A stretch of DNA of 10,377 bases from the NCBI GenBank assembly GCA_025353525.1, contig JANXOO010000490.1, positions 1 to 10,377 on the forward strand, given 5' to 3'. The number at the start of each line of letters is the position of its first letter. The stretch's first letter is position 1. The DNA is from Schlesneria sp. Its GTDB lineage: Bacteria; Planctomycetota; Planctomycetia; Planctomycetales; Planctomycetaceae. This document shows positions 1 to 7,678 of the stretch, piece by piece. The translations under genes and the position numbers were made by a program. The notes under the pieces were generated by a model. The model was not told the origin of the DNA, did not search any database, and saw only the letters and a program-made list of their open reading frames with translations.

Positions 1-1
1 T

Positions 2-469
2 CATTCGGCAGGCGGCGGAATCCTGGTCGCGGAAGTTCAACAGTCGAGCGATGCCACATTTCGTATTTTCGACTGGAATCGACCAGGGCTCAACGGACTT
101 CCTCGCGAATTGCATGTCGAACGAGCGATGGAAGCGATTAATTGGAATCAGGGGCCAGTCGAACCGGTTACACCTGTTCCGATCAGGAATGAATTGCCCG
201 GAGTTCATGCCGAACAACTCGTCGACGGAAACGGATTTCGAATGGAACGCTATAAACTCAAAAATCTGATGCCGACACCTCATGCAGGCGAGTTAATGAT
301 CTGGATAGTGCTTGAAGGATATGCAGAATTATCGAGCAGTTTGACAGGATATCGACGGCCGTTCGTCGCGGGGTCAACGGTACTGATTCCAGCGAGCGTC
401 CGATTGACAAGCTGGAAACCCGCGAACACCGGAGAGTCAGTGACGCTACTCGGGGTTCGCCTTCAATAA
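2..469 (+). CDS. manA: Mannose-6-phosphate isomerase, class I (C-terminal part, 5' end outside window)
   Basis: This is the 3' part of a type I phosphomannose isomerase, the zinc enzyme that interconverts mannose-6-phosphate and fructose-6-phosphate in the cytosol and feeds GDP-mannose synthesis. The frame is open from the first bases. The first full codon is a His followed by S-A-G-G-G-I-L-V-A-E-V-Q-Q-S-S-D, which matches the family's pattern of a zinc-ligand His before the G-x-x-[IL]-x-E-x-Q-Q-S-S-D strand, then T-F-R-I-F-D-W. The remaining ~120 residues form the second cupin-like half (G-E-L-M-I-W-I-V-L-E-G-Y and the F-V-A-G-S-T-V-L-I-P-A motif typical of the C-terminal jelly roll). It ends at TAA 467-469. 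It lies 90 bp upstream of ugd on the same strand, which fits a sugar-nucleotide supply block. The family call is firm. The N-terminal catalytic half is not visible. Confidence 0.9.
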   Translation, partial: HSAGGGILVAEVQQSSDATFRIFDWNRPGLNGLPRELHVERAMEAINWNQGPVEPVTPVPIRNELPGVHAEQLVDGNGFRMERYKLKNLMPTPHAGELMIWIVLEGYAELSSSLTGYRRPFVAGSTVLIPASVRLTSWKPANTGESVTLLGVRLQ

Positions 470-559
470 GCAACGATTCAAATCAGTATGGTCAAGTCGG
501 GCGAACGGAAGATCGATATCCTTTGCTCGCCTGATCCAGTGATCGGGAGACGGTAAACG

Positions 560-1879
560 ATGAAAATTGTAATGATTGGCACAGGTTACGTTGGGTTGGT
601 CACAGGAACGTGTTTTGCCGAGAGTGGCAATCAGGTCACATGCGTCGACGTCGACCTCGACAAAATTGAGCGACTTAAACGCGGTGATATCCCGATATAC
701 GAACCGGGGCTGGTCGAGCTGGTTGTCCGGAACTCTCATGCAGGTCGTTTGAAATTTACGACCAGTGCTGCCGATGTTGTTCCAGCCGCGAAGTGCGTCT
801 TCCTGGCGGTCGGAACGCCACAACGCGATGACGGCTCGGCTGATTTGCGAATTATGTGGAGTGCTCTTGAGTCGATCGCCCCGCATCTTTCCAATGAAGC
901 GGTCGTCGTCATCAAGAGTACCGTTCCGGTCGGAACGAATTCCGAAGCCGCTCGACGCTTGCGGGAATTAACGGGTCGCGATGTCGATGTGGCGTCGAAT
1001 CCCGAGTTTCTCAAAGAGGGCTGTGCGATTGAAGACTTCACCAAACCCGACCGGGTTGTCGTCGGTGTAAATCGACCCGAAGTCGCGGCCGTTCTGCACG
1101 AATTATACAAGCCGTTTTTGAGAACCGAGCATCCGTTCCTCGTCATGAATCTCGAAAGCGCCGAGATGACCAAGTATGTCGCTAACTGCCTTTTGGCAAC
1201 AAAAATCAGTTTTATCAATGAAATGGCAAACATTTGCGAACGCGTTGGTGCCGATATCAACCACGTCCGCAAGGGGATCGGCCACGATCAGCGAATTGGA
1301 TTCGCGTTTTTATTCCCTGGTGTCGGCTACGGGGGCTCGTGCTTCCCCAAGGATGTACGGGCGTTGGTCAGCGTGGCGGAGAGAAACGGGATCGCTCCAC
1401 GAATTCTTCAGTCGGTTGACGATGTGAACGAAGCCCAAAAGGAAGTTCTGTTTCAGAAGCTGAGTGCCCATTTTCAGGGAGACCTGAAAGGACGAACTGT
1501 TGCGATCTGGGGGTTGGCATTCAAGCCGAGAACCGACGACATTCGAGAAGCACCCGCGCTCGTTCTGATCGATCGACTTCTGGATGCTGGCGCCAAAGTG
1601 CAGGTACATGACCCGGTCGCCACCGAGAATGTTCAAAGGCTGTACGGAACCAGGATCGCCTATTATCCATCACCCTACGATGCACTTTCCGGCGCCGATG
1701 TTTTGGCAATCGTCACGGAATGGAACGAGTTTCGAAATCCGGATTTCAATCTGATTCGACAAAAGCTGGGTTCACCCGTCATTTTCGATGGACGAAATCT
1801 TTTCGATCCGGCAAAGATGCGACAATTGGGGTTCAAGTATTCGGGAATCGGACTGGAAACAAACCCTCAGTCCCTTTAA
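560..1879 (+). CDS. ugd: UDP-glucose 6-dehydrogenase
   Basis: This 439-residue cytosolic enzyme oxidises UDP-glucose to UDP-glucuronate with two NAD+. The length is normal for the bacterial UDPGDH family. The N-terminal Rossmann fold begins at once with G7-T-G-Y-V-G12 and ends its second strand with V-D-V-D. The linking helix holds the conserved K205 (E-M-T-K-Y-x-A-N). The catalytic nucleophile is C261 in [12 protein letters not shown]. The C-terminal UDP-binding domain shows [15 protein letters not shown]. The ATG at 560 is the natural start because the Rossmann glycines follow directly. A GGGAG stretch about 11 nt upstream could serve as ribosome binding site. It is followed after 12 bp by the decarboxylase that uses its product. 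No key residue is missing. Confidence 0.97.
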   Translation: MKIVMIGTGYVGLVTGTCFAESGNQVTCVDVDLDKIERLKRGDIPIYEPGLVELVVRNSHAGRLKFTTSAADVVPAAKCVFLAVGTPQRDDGSADLRIMWSALESIAPHLSNEAVVVIKSTVPVGTNSEAARRLRELTGRDVDVASNPEFLKEGCAIEDFTKPDRVVVGVNRPEVAAVLHELYKPFLRTEHPFLVMNLESAEMTKYVANCLLATKISFINEMANICERVGADINHVRKGIGHDQRIGFAFLFPGVGYGGSCFPKDVRALVSVAERNGIAPRILQSVDDVNEAQKEVLFQKLSAHFQGDLKGRTVAIWGLAFKPRTDDIREAPALVLIDRLLDAGAKVQVHDPVATENVQRLYGTRIAYYPSPYDALSGADVLAIVTEWNEFRNPDFNLIRQKLGSPVIFDGRNLFDPAKMRQLGFKYSGIGLETNPQSL

Positions 1880-1894
1880 GGAACAAGTATCGTG
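1877..1894 (+). promoter_or_regulatory. Shine-Dalgarno overlapping the ugd stop, deciding the GTG start of the decarboxylase
   Basis: The ugd stop TAA (1877-1879) is part of TAAGGA, so AAGGA (1878-1882) overlaps the stop codon and lies 9 nt before the GTG at 1892. No better start is present, and the Rossmann motif follows eight residues later. The arrangement suggests that translation of the two enzymes is coupled. Confidence 0.7.
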
Positions 1895-2833
1895 CGATCA
1901 GTCCTGGTAACCGGCGGGGCCGGGTTTCTTGGCAGCCATCTTTGCGAGCGTTTGTTGGAGCGGGGTGATAACGTCATTTGCCTCGACAACTTCTTTACCG
2001 GGCGCAAAGAGAACATCCTCCATCTCATGGGGAATCCGCGTTTCGAGCTGCTCCGTCATGATATCGTCGAACCGATCGTTTTGGAGGTCGACCAGATTTA
2101 CAATCTGGCCTGTCCCGCCTCTCCGGTCGCCTATCAGTACAATCCAATCAAAACGATCAAAACTTCGACCGTCGGCGTTGTGAATATCCTGGGGTTAGCC
2201 AAACGCTGCAAGGCGCGAGTTTTGCACTGTTCGACATCTGAAGTGTATGGCGACCCGGACGTTCACCCGCAACGCGAAGACTATTGGGGCCACGTTAATC
2301 CGATTGGTCCGAGGAGTTGTTACGACGAAGGCAAACGGGTTGCCGAGTCATTGTGCGTGAACTATCACCACGAACACAAACTGCAGGTCCGAATCATCCG
2401 CATTTTCAATACGTACGGGCCACGCATGGACCCTGATGACGGCCGGGTCATTTCGAACTTCATCACCCAGGCGTTGCGCGGTCAGCCGCTGACGATTTAT
2501 GGCGACGGAATGCAAACCCGATCATTCTGCTATTGTGACGACCTGATCCGCGGGATGATGCTGATGATGGAGCAGGATCACGAGATCGGCCCGGTGAACA
2601 TCGGAAATCCTGGCGAGTACACGATGCTGCAACTGGCGGAAGAAGTGTTACGGGCAATTCCGGAATCCAGGTCAACAATCTCGCATGTCCCGTTGCCGCA
2701 GGATGATCCGAAGCAGCGATGTCCTGACATTACGAAAGCCAAAGCATTGCTCGATTGGACACCCGCCATCGATCTTCAAGCCGGACTGGAAAAAACCGTC
2801 GCTTACTATCGGAAAGAACTTGCTTGCAAGTGA
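1892..2833 (+). CDS. uxs: UDP-glucuronate decarboxylase (UDP-xylose synthase)
   Basis: This 313-residue extended short-chain dehydrogenase/reductase uses bound NAD+ to decarboxylate UDP-glucuronate to UDP-xylose. The start is GTG. The NAD motif is G8-G-A-G-F-L-G14, and the adenine-side acid is in [12 protein letters not shown], a signature of the UXS branch. The substrate loop has [19 protein letters not shown]. The active-site strand holds S114-T-S-E-V-Y-G and the catalytic pair is Y144/K148 (S-C-Y-D-E-G-K-R). Downstream, [10 protein letters not shown] and D-G-R-V-I-S-N-F are also diagnostic of UXS rather than UDP-galactose 4-epimerase. It lies 12 bp behind ugd, which makes its substrate, and the two are presumably co-transcribed. 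UDP-xylose most likely feeds surface polysaccharide. The gene ends 16 bp before the convergent phosphatase stop. Confidence 0.95.
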   Translation: MRSVLVTGGAGFLGSHLCERLLERGDNVICLDNFFTGRKENILHLMGNPRFELLRHDIVEPIVLEVDQIYNLACPASPVAYQYNPIKTIKTSTVGVVNILGLAKRCKARVLHCSTSEVYGDPDVHPQREDYWGHVNPIGPRSCYDEGKRVAESLCVNYHHEHKLQVRIIRIFNTYGPRMDPDDGRVISNFITQALRGQPLTIYGDGMQTRSFCYCDDLIRGMMLMMEQDHEIGPVNIGNPGEYTMLQLAEEVLRAIPESRSTISHVPLPQDDPKQRCPDITKAKALLDWTPAIDLQAGLEKTVAYYRKELACK

Positions 2834-2849
2834 ATCCGCGCCGGGTCAA

Positions 2850-3539
2850 TCACATTTCCAGCTCGTGCAGGAAGACGCCGCTTCGAAATTCGCCCGATTG
2901 TTTGGCTTGAAACAGTTCCTCGGTCCCAAGTTCGACGGCTGTCAGATAACCGCCATCGTGCACCAAAGTATCCAGGCAAACCCATCCGTCGCGAACAGTC
3001 GGTGCCGATCGGCTGACTCCGCTATGGCCGCACACAATTCGTTTGCCTGAGGAGTGCTGAAACTCGCGCCCCGTCAGTTTGTTCCATCGCAGCCATGATG
3101 GCCTTTGTTCTGTAAGCGCGACGCCGGGTTCAAGATTGGCGTGAACACAAATGGCGCTCTCACCCTCCCAGAATTCCACCGCTGAATCGAGCAGTTCGAA
3201 GTGTGTGTCCGGGATATTCTCAAAGCGTCCGTTGTAACACGCGAGCGTTGCCTTACCTCCGTGACGAAGCCACCCATCGACGTTGTGGCCACTCGCCGCA
3301 TCGAGCATCATTTCTTCGTGATTGCCGAGAATATAAATCATCTCGCACGTTTTACGAATCTCGAGCAGTTTGTCGAATACGGCACGCGAGTCCGGTCCGC
3401 GATCGACAGCGTCTCCCAGCACGATTACCCGGTCGACTGCTGTTAACGCGATTCGATTGACGATAATTTTGAGTGCCTCTGCGCACCCGTGTATATCCCC
3501 AAATACAAATTCCCGACGCTTTTGACCGGTTTCTTCCAA
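2850..3539 (-). CDS. PPP-family metallophosphatase (serine/threonine phosphatase-like)
   Basis: This 229-residue calcineurin-like phosphoesterase resembles the short bacterial and lambda-type protein phosphatases (PrpA/PrpB-like). The metal-binding motifs come in the usual order: G14-D-I-H-G18, G42-D-A-V-D-R-G48, G72-N-H-E75, H133 in C-V-H-A-N, and H172 in C-G-H-S. The C-terminal L-D-T-x-x-x-x-G-G-Y-L-T-A-V-E-L strand is also typical. The two-metal active site is therefore complete, and the protein should hydrolyse phosphoester bonds, perhaps phosphoproteins. The only family deviation seen is Ala in place of the common Tyr in GDxVDRG. The start is a TTG with AGGA 9 nt upstream on the minus strand; no signal peptide is present. 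It is convergent with uxs and transcribed away from the PEP-hydrolase operon, so it is likely an independent gene. The substrate cannot be told from the sequence. Confidence 0.93.
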   Translation of the reverse strand: MEETGQKRREFVFGDIHGCAEALKIIVNRIALTAVDRVIVLGDAVDRGPDSRAVFDKLLEIRKTCEMIYILGNHEEMMLDAASGHNVDGWLRHGGKATLACYNGRFENIPDTHFELLDSAVEFWEGESAICVHANLEPGVALTEQRPSWLRWNKLTGREFQHSSGKRIVCGHSGVSRSAPTVRDGWVCLDTLVHDGGYLTAVELGTEELFQAKQSGEFRSGVFLHELEM

Positions 3540-3962
3540 AGATCTCTATCCTGCATAATCTTCAAAACGAGCAAAATGAACGAATCAATGATTTTGGTCG
3601 TTGCTCCACCAACCCGTCATGTGAGATATTCCCGTATTGCGGCCCCGGTTTCAAGGTGTATCCCGACATTTGAATCACGATTGCCGGGATTCAACACTGT
3701 CTGATCGCAATGTGAGCGGCGGGCTCGCGTTCGTCACGAAATTGCGAGTAGACTTGTCGCATTGTTGGTCCGCATTTCATCGAGCTCAGCCAGTCGCGGA
3801 TGTTACGGGAGACTTCCGACGTTTGTCCGATTTGCCTGCGATAACGTGTCGCCTGATCCAGAACATTGGCTCGTGTCGTGTCGTGTCGTGCGTTGACCGG
3901 ACACCCTGAAGTGAGTGCGACTGGCGATGGAAATCCGTGACAGTTTTACATGAAAGCCACCC
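3540..3962. other. Divergent intergenic spacer without a supported gene
   Basis: This stretch of about 420 bp separates the starts of two divergently transcribed genes and must hold both promoters. I found no ORF with a family motif, no RNA gene and no clear terminator. The short open frames here lack ribosome binding sites and look like noise. The one visible oddity is the (TCGTG)4 tract at 3871-3890. The minus-strand Shine-Dalgarno of the phosphatase lies at the left edge (about 3549-3553). Confidence 0.6.
3871..3890. repeat. Pentanucleotide tandem repeat (TCGTG)x4
   Basis: Four perfect consecutive copies of TCGTG are followed by a diverged CGTTG. It lies about 70 bp upstream of the start codon of the TIM-barrel gene, within its probable leader or promoter region. 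Copy-number change by slippage would alter promoter or leader spacing. Confidence 0.85.
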
Positions 3963-4799
3963 ATGAGTTCGTTCTCTCGTGAAGATATCCTCGCCCGATT
4001 GCGAGCCAAAGTTTCTGCGGGCCGACCGATCATCGGGGGCGGGGCGGGGACCGGTCTGTCTGCCAAGCTGGAAGAAGAAGGTGGCATCGATCTTGTCGTC
4101 ATCTACAATTCGGGTCGTTTTCGGATGGGTGGCCGGGGATCGCTGGCCGGAATGATGCCCTATGGAGATGCGAACGCCATTGTTATGGAAATGGCTCGCG
4201 AAGTCCTTCCAGTCGTCAAGCGGACGCCCGTTCTTGCGGGCGTATGCGGGACGGACCCGTTTCGGTTGATTCCCCGGTTTCTTAAAGAAGTACAAAACGC
4301 GGGCTTTTCAGGCGTTCAGAACTTTCCTACGGTCGGACTGTGCGATGGCACATTTCGTGTCGGACTCGAAGAGACCGGAATGGGATACGGGCTTGAAGTC
4401 GATATGATTCGGACTGCCGGCAGCCTCGGATTGCTGACGACACCGTATTGCTTCAACGTCGATGAAGCGAGTGCTATGGCCAGTGCCGGAGCCGACATTT
4501 TGATCCCGCATATGGGACTGACCATCAAGGGGTTAATTGGCGCATCAACGGCATTAACTTTGGAAGAATCCGCGAAACGATGCCAGGCGATGCACGACGC
4601 AGCGAAGCGTATCAAGCCCGACATTCTCGTCTTGTGTCATGGTGGCCCGATCGCGGATCCCGACGATGCCCAATACATTCTGAATCATACAGAAGGCATC
4701 GTCGGCTTTTACGGAGCCAGTTCGATGGAGCGACTTCCGGTCGAGTCCGCAATCATAAATCGGACTCGAGAATTTGGCGAGATGTCGTTTCGCAAATAA
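3963..4799 (+). CDS. Phosphoenolpyruvate hydrolase family / TIM-barrel signal transduction protein
   Basis: This 278-residue cytosolic protein matches the TIM-barrel family annotated as PEP hydrolase-like (Pfam TIM-br_sig_trns), which also forms the C-terminal half of plant and fungal Tm-1-like proteins. Visible marks are [13 protein letters not shown] at residues 23-35, [13 protein letters not shown] at 42-54, Y-G-D-A-N near 67-71, A-G-V-C-G-T-D-P near 92-99, G-V-Q-N-F-P-T-V-G at 117-125, P-H-M-G-L-T at 182-187 and C-H-G-G-P-I at 225-230. The length suits a complete single-domain member. Its biochemical role is poorly defined in the family, so only the fold is firm. In other genomes it often sits next to an UPF0261/Tm-1 N-terminal-type gene, which is absent here. 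The Shine-Dalgarno is weak (GAAAG at 3952-3956). It heads a probable operon with the rhodanese 37 bp downstream. Confidence 0.88.
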   Translation: MSSFSREDILARLRAKVSAGRPIIGGGAGTGLSAKLEEEGGIDLVVIYNSGRFRMGGRGSLAGMMPYGDANAIVMEMAREVLPVVKRTPVLAGVCGTDPFRLIPRFLKEVQNAGFSGVQNFPTVGLCDGTFRVGLEETGMGYGLEVDMIRTAGSLGLLTTPYCFNVDEASAMASAGADILIPHMGLTIKGLIGASTALTLEESAKRCQAMHDAAKRIKPDILVLCHGGPIADPDDAQYILNHTEGIVGFYGASSMERLPVESAIINRTREFGEMSFRK

Positions 4800-4836
4800 T
4801 GATACCGTTAACCAACAGCCGAAAAGGAATCACAAA

Positions 4837-5241
4837 ATGAAACAAAACCTGCTTCGCTTCTGTCTTGCGGTTGTTTGCGTGGGCGCGATGGTCGTTGCCG
4901 CGCATGCCGCCGAACACACGAAAGACTCACTTCAAACCGCAAAGAAGAACGTGGACGATAAGAAGGCGGTTCTCGTCGATGTCCGTGAGAAATCCGAATG
5001 GGATGATGGCCATATTGAAGGAGCTGTATTTCTGCCACTCAGCGAAATCCGCAACGGGATCGATGCTGCTTCGCTGGAAAAGAAGCTGCCTAAAGATCAA
5101 ATCATTTACACACACTGCGCAGCCGGTAAACGCTCGCTCACTGGTGCAGACATTTTGGTAAAGCATGGTTATGACGTGCGACCACTGAAACCCGGTTATA
5201 AAGACCTGCTGGGTGCCGGATTCGAGAAAGCAAAGAAATAG
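4837..5241 (+). CDS. Exported single-domain rhodanese-like protein
   Basis: This protein of 134 residues has an N-terminal signal peptide: K2 and R7, a hydrophobic core at about 8-22, and a likely cleavage after A-H-A at 24. A single rhodanese domain follows. The domain shows V-L-V-D-V-R-E-x-x-E-W-x-x-G-H-I-x-G-A near 47-65, and the active loop begins with C94 in H-C-A-A-G-K-R-S, so the sulfur-carrying cysteine is present. A mature periplasmic thiosulfate or persulfide sulfurtransferase, or a thiol-based carrier, is expected; the partner is unknown. The ATG at 4837 is chosen over an upstream in-frame ATG at 4774 because the latter overlaps the preceding gene, while AAAAGGA sits 8 nt before 4837 and the signal peptide starts there. 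It lies 37 bp after the TIM-barrel gene and 52 bp before the desaturase gene. Confidence 0.92.
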   Translation: MKQNLLRFCLAVVCVGAMVVAAHAAEHTKDSLQTAKKNVDDKKAVLVDVREKSEWDDGHIEGAVFLPLSEIRNGIDAASLEKKLPKDQIIYTHCAAGKRSLTGADILVKHGYDVRPLKPGYKDLLGAGFEKAKK

Positions 5242-5293
5242 TCTGCCTGCGGAAATCGTTGTACGCGACACCGTTCAAAGGCGCGAACCAACT

Positions 5294-6193
5294 ATGTCGA
5301 GTCAATTCGAAGTCACGGTGCGAACGGTATTCTTCGTTGGTGTTCTGCTCATTTTGACGGTCTGGGAATTATTGGCGCCGCGTCGACGGTTGAGGGTTCG
5401 CAAGGCGCCGCGCTGGACCAGCAATCTGGGACTCGCATTCCTGAACAGTTTTCTGTCCCGATTTCTGATACCTGTCACAGCGGTGGGCGCGTCGATCGCC
5501 GCCGAATCGAGGAAATGGGGGCTGTTTCATTTCTTCGAATGGCCTGCCTGGCTTGAGATCGGCTTGGCGATTCTGGCGTTTGATCTGGCCATTTATCTTC
5601 AGCATGTGATGTTCCACGCCGTGCCGGCCCTGTGGCGTTTGCATATGGTTCATCACGCAGACCTGGATTTCGATGTCACGACAGGCGTACGATTTCACAC
5701 ACTGGAAATTGTGCTTTCATCGCTATTCAAACTCGCCATCGTTGTGCTGCTGGGTCCTTCTTCATTAGCGGTCATAATATTTGAAGTGTTACTTAACGCG
5801 ACCGCGATGTTCAATCACAGTAATGTGCGGATACCGGACTGGCTGGATCGCATCATTCGCCGTGTCATCGTGACGCCCGACATGCATCGCGTGCATCATT
5901 CGGTAATTCGTTGCGAAGCAAACAGCAATTTCGGCTTCAATTTGTCGTGGTGGGATATCCTACTCGGCACGTATCGATCGGATCCTGTCGACGGACATGA
6001 GCAGATGAGGATTGGATTGTTGCATTTGCGAAATGAATTGCAGGTAAACAGGTTGCCTGGAATGTTGGCAATTCCTTTTCAGTCCGGGCTTGGAGAGTAT
6101 TCAGTCAACGACGTGATCGAACCCTTTGCGGATTCCATTCCGCCGGTCGATGAGCCGATGATAATTGCCGATAAAAAAGACGAAAAACGGTGA
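5294..6193 (+). CDS. Membrane fatty acid hydroxylase / sterol desaturase family protein
   Basis: This 299-residue integral membrane di-iron oxygenase belongs to the FA_hydroxylase/sterol desaturase superfamily. The histidine clusters that bind the two irons are all present: H104-V-M-F-H108, H117-M-V-H-H121 and H198-R-V-H-H202, plus accessory H135 (R-F-H-T-L-E) and H175 (F-N-H-S-N). Hydrophobic segments lie at about 9-28, 45-68, 86-104 and 139-167. The C-terminal W-W-D-x-L-L-G-T-Y motif is typical. It should hydroxylate or desaturate a lipid at the membrane; the substrate (fatty acid, sterol-like or hopanoid) cannot be told. ATG 5294 is preferred over an in-frame ATG at 5213 that would overlap the rhodanese gene, and AAAGG lies 12 nt before it. 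It is the last gene of the plus-strand cluster and faces a convergent membrane-protein gene. Confidence 0.92.
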   Translation: MSSQFEVTVRTVFFVGVLLILTVWELLAPRRRLRVRKAPRWTSNLGLAFLNSFLSRFLIPVTAVGASIAAESRKWGLFHFFEWPAWLEIGLAILAFDLAIYLQHVMFHAVPALWRLHMVHHADLDFDVTTGVRFHTLEIVLSSLFKLAIVVLLGPSSLAVIIFEVLLNATAMFNHSNVRIPDWLDRIIRRVIVTPDMHRVHHSVIRCEANSNFGFNLSWWDILLGTYRSDPVDGHEQMRIGLLHLRNELQVNRLPGMLAIPFQSGLGEYSVNDVIEPFADSIPPVDEPMIIADKKDEKR

Positions 6194-6210
6194 GCAGTCG
6201 ATCTCACATC

Positions 6211-6262
6211 AAAGCCATCGCTGCCACGCGATCTCTCAGTATTCGTCTGCCCAGATGGCTTT
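6211..6262. terminator. Possible bidirectional terminator hairpin between convergent genes
   Basis: AAAGCCATC (6211-6219) and GATGGCTTT (6254-6262) form a perfect 9-bp inverted repeat with a 34-nt loop, about 20 bp after the desaturase stop. It lies where convergent transcripts would end. The loop is long and the T tract is short, so terminator function is only tentative. It overlaps the 3' end of the small minus-strand ORF. Confidence 0.3.
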
Positions 6263-6364
6263 GGTCAACGTACCAATATCCGACTGGACGATGCAAAACG
6301 CCGTGATAGCAATCGCGTATCCGAACACTCCCCCGGCAGCGAGGACCCGAGTGCAACTCGTCAA
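6236..6364 (-). CDS. Candidate 42-residue single-pass membrane peptide, or the read-on tail of the upstream gene
   Basis: A short open frame begins with TTG just after two consecutive in-frame stops (TGA TGA) that end the membrane-protein gene at 6374. It is in the same frame as that gene. The peptide has a clear hydrophobic stretch (about residues 7-26) and a polar tail ending A-D-E-Y. No Shine-Dalgarno can be separated from the end of the upstream gene. It could be a tiny coupled membrane peptide or the former C-terminus of the upstream protein split off by a nonsense change. Homology is unknown. Confidence 0.3.
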   Translation of the reverse strand: MTSCTRVLAAGGVFGYAIAITAFCIVQSDIGTLTKAIWADEY

Positions 6365-6373
6365 TCGGGTTCA

Positions 6374-6739
6374 TCAATCAATCACGAGAATCGCAACCGC
6401 GACCATTGGTACGGATGCCGCAAGAGCCAGGTACATCCAGGTTTGACGTGCGAGCCGCTGCAAATAGCCACGATGCTGGTTCGACATGGAACTCCACTCA
6501 ATCAATGTCGGATCGAAGCACCGGACGGCAACCAAAGTCACGGCTAAAAAGAGAAACGCCGCTGCGATCAACCCACAGATCGCCACTGAAGCGATGAAAT
6601 GAATGTACAGGTCGAGGGGATCTTGACCGACGATCATATGAAGTGCAATCGGGTATACTGGCGCAGCAATCAGACACAGCGTCAGTCCGACATCGAAACC
6701 ATCTTCGGTATGTAAGCGTTCGGTGAACCACATCTTCAC
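6374..6739 (-). CDS. Membrane protein of unknown function, 5' end truncated by the IS66 element
   Basis: The open frame encodes up to 121 residues with three strong hydrophobic segments (about 14-37, 43-70 and 102-120) and a cytosolic-looking loop rich in R, Q and H between the second and third. I do not recognise the family. The first nine to ten codons fall inside the left terminal repeat of the IS66 element (which starts at 6712), so the native part is about 6374-6711 and the original N-terminus has been lost. The apparent GTG start at 6739 and the nearby ATG at 6733 have no ribosome binding site. Upstream, the frame closes within the element. The gene is probably a relic or is expressed only if the IS supplies a start. 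It is convergent with the desaturase gene. Confidence 0.55.
   Translation of the reverse strand: MKMWFTERLHTEDGFDVGLTLCLIAAPVYPIALHMIVGQDPLDLYIHFIASVAICGLIAAAFLFLAVTLVAVRCFDPTLIEWSSMSNQHRGYLQRLARQTWMYLALAASVPMVAVAILVID
6712..6731. repeat. IS66 left terminal inverted repeat (IRL)
   Basis: It begins GTAAGC and matches the right terminal repeat at 15 of the first 20 positions by eye, in inverted orientation. It marks the point where the minus-strand membrane-protein gene is interrupted. Confidence 0.75.
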
Positions 6740-6789
6740 CGGAACTTCGGGGAATTCTATTCTTTGAGGGTTTTATTTCCCTTTCACGA

Positions 6790-7250
6790 ATGGAGATCAG
6801 GAGCATGCCAGGAGCATCCAGTCCGCGTCAAGAGAAAGAGCGATTTTTGCGCCATCACATTGATCAACAAGCCACAAGGGGCGGATCAGTCCGAGCGTAT
6901 TGCCTGGAGCATGGTGTTTCCCGGCCTCGTTCTTTTGGTGGCGGCGAGTCATCCGAAAACGTGACCTGGCACGAGTGAGTTCGAAACCAGGGAAGGAGCA
7001 GCGATCGCCTGGCGGCAGGGGCCGTTCTTCGCCCACATACGATGCCGGATTGATTGCCGTGGATCTGGTGTGTGATCCCGCGTCGTTACCAACGACGAGT
7101 CAGACACTGGACATCATCTGCCCCAATGGTCCTGTCATTCGACTGCGTGAGGACGCCTCGGTCGCGACGCTTGAACGGGTGATCGTTGATTGTCGGCAGG
7201 CTGATCGAATTAGCGTCGTCGTCGAACATCGTGAGGTACGCTCATGCTGA
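6790..7250 (+). pseudogene. tnpA: IS66 tnpA (Orf1), frameshifted
   Basis: TnpA is the small accessory protein of IS66 elements with an N-terminal helix-turn-helix. The first frame (from ATG 6790 or 6805) gives R-F-L-R-H-H-I-D-Q-Q and S-V-R-A-Y-C-L-E-H-G-V-S, the typical recognition-helix region. The family then expects a P-S-F-F-W-W-R-R motif, and A-S-F-F-W-W-R-R-V-I-R-K-R appears only in another frame, from about 6927. Restoring one base near 6926 joins the two halves, so a single-nucleotide deletion is the likely lesion. The second half ends L-D-I-I-C-P-N-G-P-V-I-R-L-R, the family C-terminal pattern, and its TGA overlaps the tnpB start (ATGCTGA at 7244-7250), showing the original coupling. 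The sequence context at the shift is not an obvious slippery heptamer. An AGGAG just before 6805 is too close to serve that ATG. Confidence 0.8.
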
Positions 7251-7678
7251 ATTTCTCTCGAATGACCCGGGTGTTTCTGGCAACGGAGCCAACAGACCTG
7301 AGAAAGGGGTTCGATGGTCTGTTTGCGATGGTCGAAAACCTGATTGAAGAAGACCCGTTCTCGGGTCATCTGTTTGTCTTTCGCAATCAGCGTCGTGATC
7401 GCCTCAAGGTGCTTTGGTGGGACAGGGACGGATTGGCGATTTTTTACAAACGCCTTGAGCGTGGCTGTTACCAGTTTCCGACAGACGCTTCATCAAAACA
7501 GATCTCAATGAAGAACGGATTGAACAAGTCCACCGACGACCAACGTAAGCGTTGTGAGATTCGCGTGGATGAATTGTCGCTCCGTCTCGAAGGAATCGAC
7601 CTCAGTAGCGTGAAGCGGCGACCTCGTTACGAGCGGCCGACATTCGTACCGGTGCAGGCTCCCGTTCCCTCGTCATAA
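7244..7678 (+). CDS. tnpB: IS66 family TnpB (Orf2) accessory protein
   Basis: This 144-residue IS66 Orf2 appears intact. The family hallmarks are V-F-L-A-T-E-P-T-D-L-R-K-G-F-D-G-L near residues 9-25, D-P-F-S-G-H-L-F-V-F-R-N near 37-48, K-V-L-W-W-D-R-D-G-L near 55-64, Y-K-R-L-E-R-G near 68-74 and the C-terminal L-E-G-I-D-L-S-S-V-K-R-R. It is somewhat longer than the usual ~115 residues because of an insertion after Q-F-P and an extended tail. TnpB is required for IS66 transposition with TnpA and TnpC, but its exact role is unclear. GAGG about 8 nt upstream serves the ATG, which overlaps the tnpA stop. Its own stop overlaps the tnpC start as TAATG. It is the only undamaged gene of the element. 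Confidence 0.92.
   Translation: MLNFSRMTRVFLATEPTDLRKGFDGLFAMVENLIEEDPFSGHLFVFRNQRRDRLKVLWWDRDGLAIFYKRLERGCYQFPTDASSKQISMKNGLNKSTDDQRKRCEIRVDELSLRLEGIDLSSVKRRPRYERPTFVPVQAPVPSS

Noticed and set aside
446..886. 146-codon minus-strand frame across the manA-ugd junction
   Set aside because: It overlaps the conserved ugd N-terminus and has no recognisable domain or ribosome binding site.
736..1272. Long minus-strand open frame opposite ugd
   Set aside because: It lies wholly antisense to a well-supported enzyme, has no motif, and arises from codon bias of the real gene.
3473..3909. Several 60-90 codon plus-strand frames in the divergent spacer
   Set aside because: They lack ribosome binding sites, overlap each other, and one spans the TCGTG tandem tract; no protein family is suggested.
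3786..4295. 169-codon minus-strand frame opposite the TIM-barrel gene
   Set aside because: Antisense to conserved family motifs; composition rich in R, H and T typical of a shadow frame.
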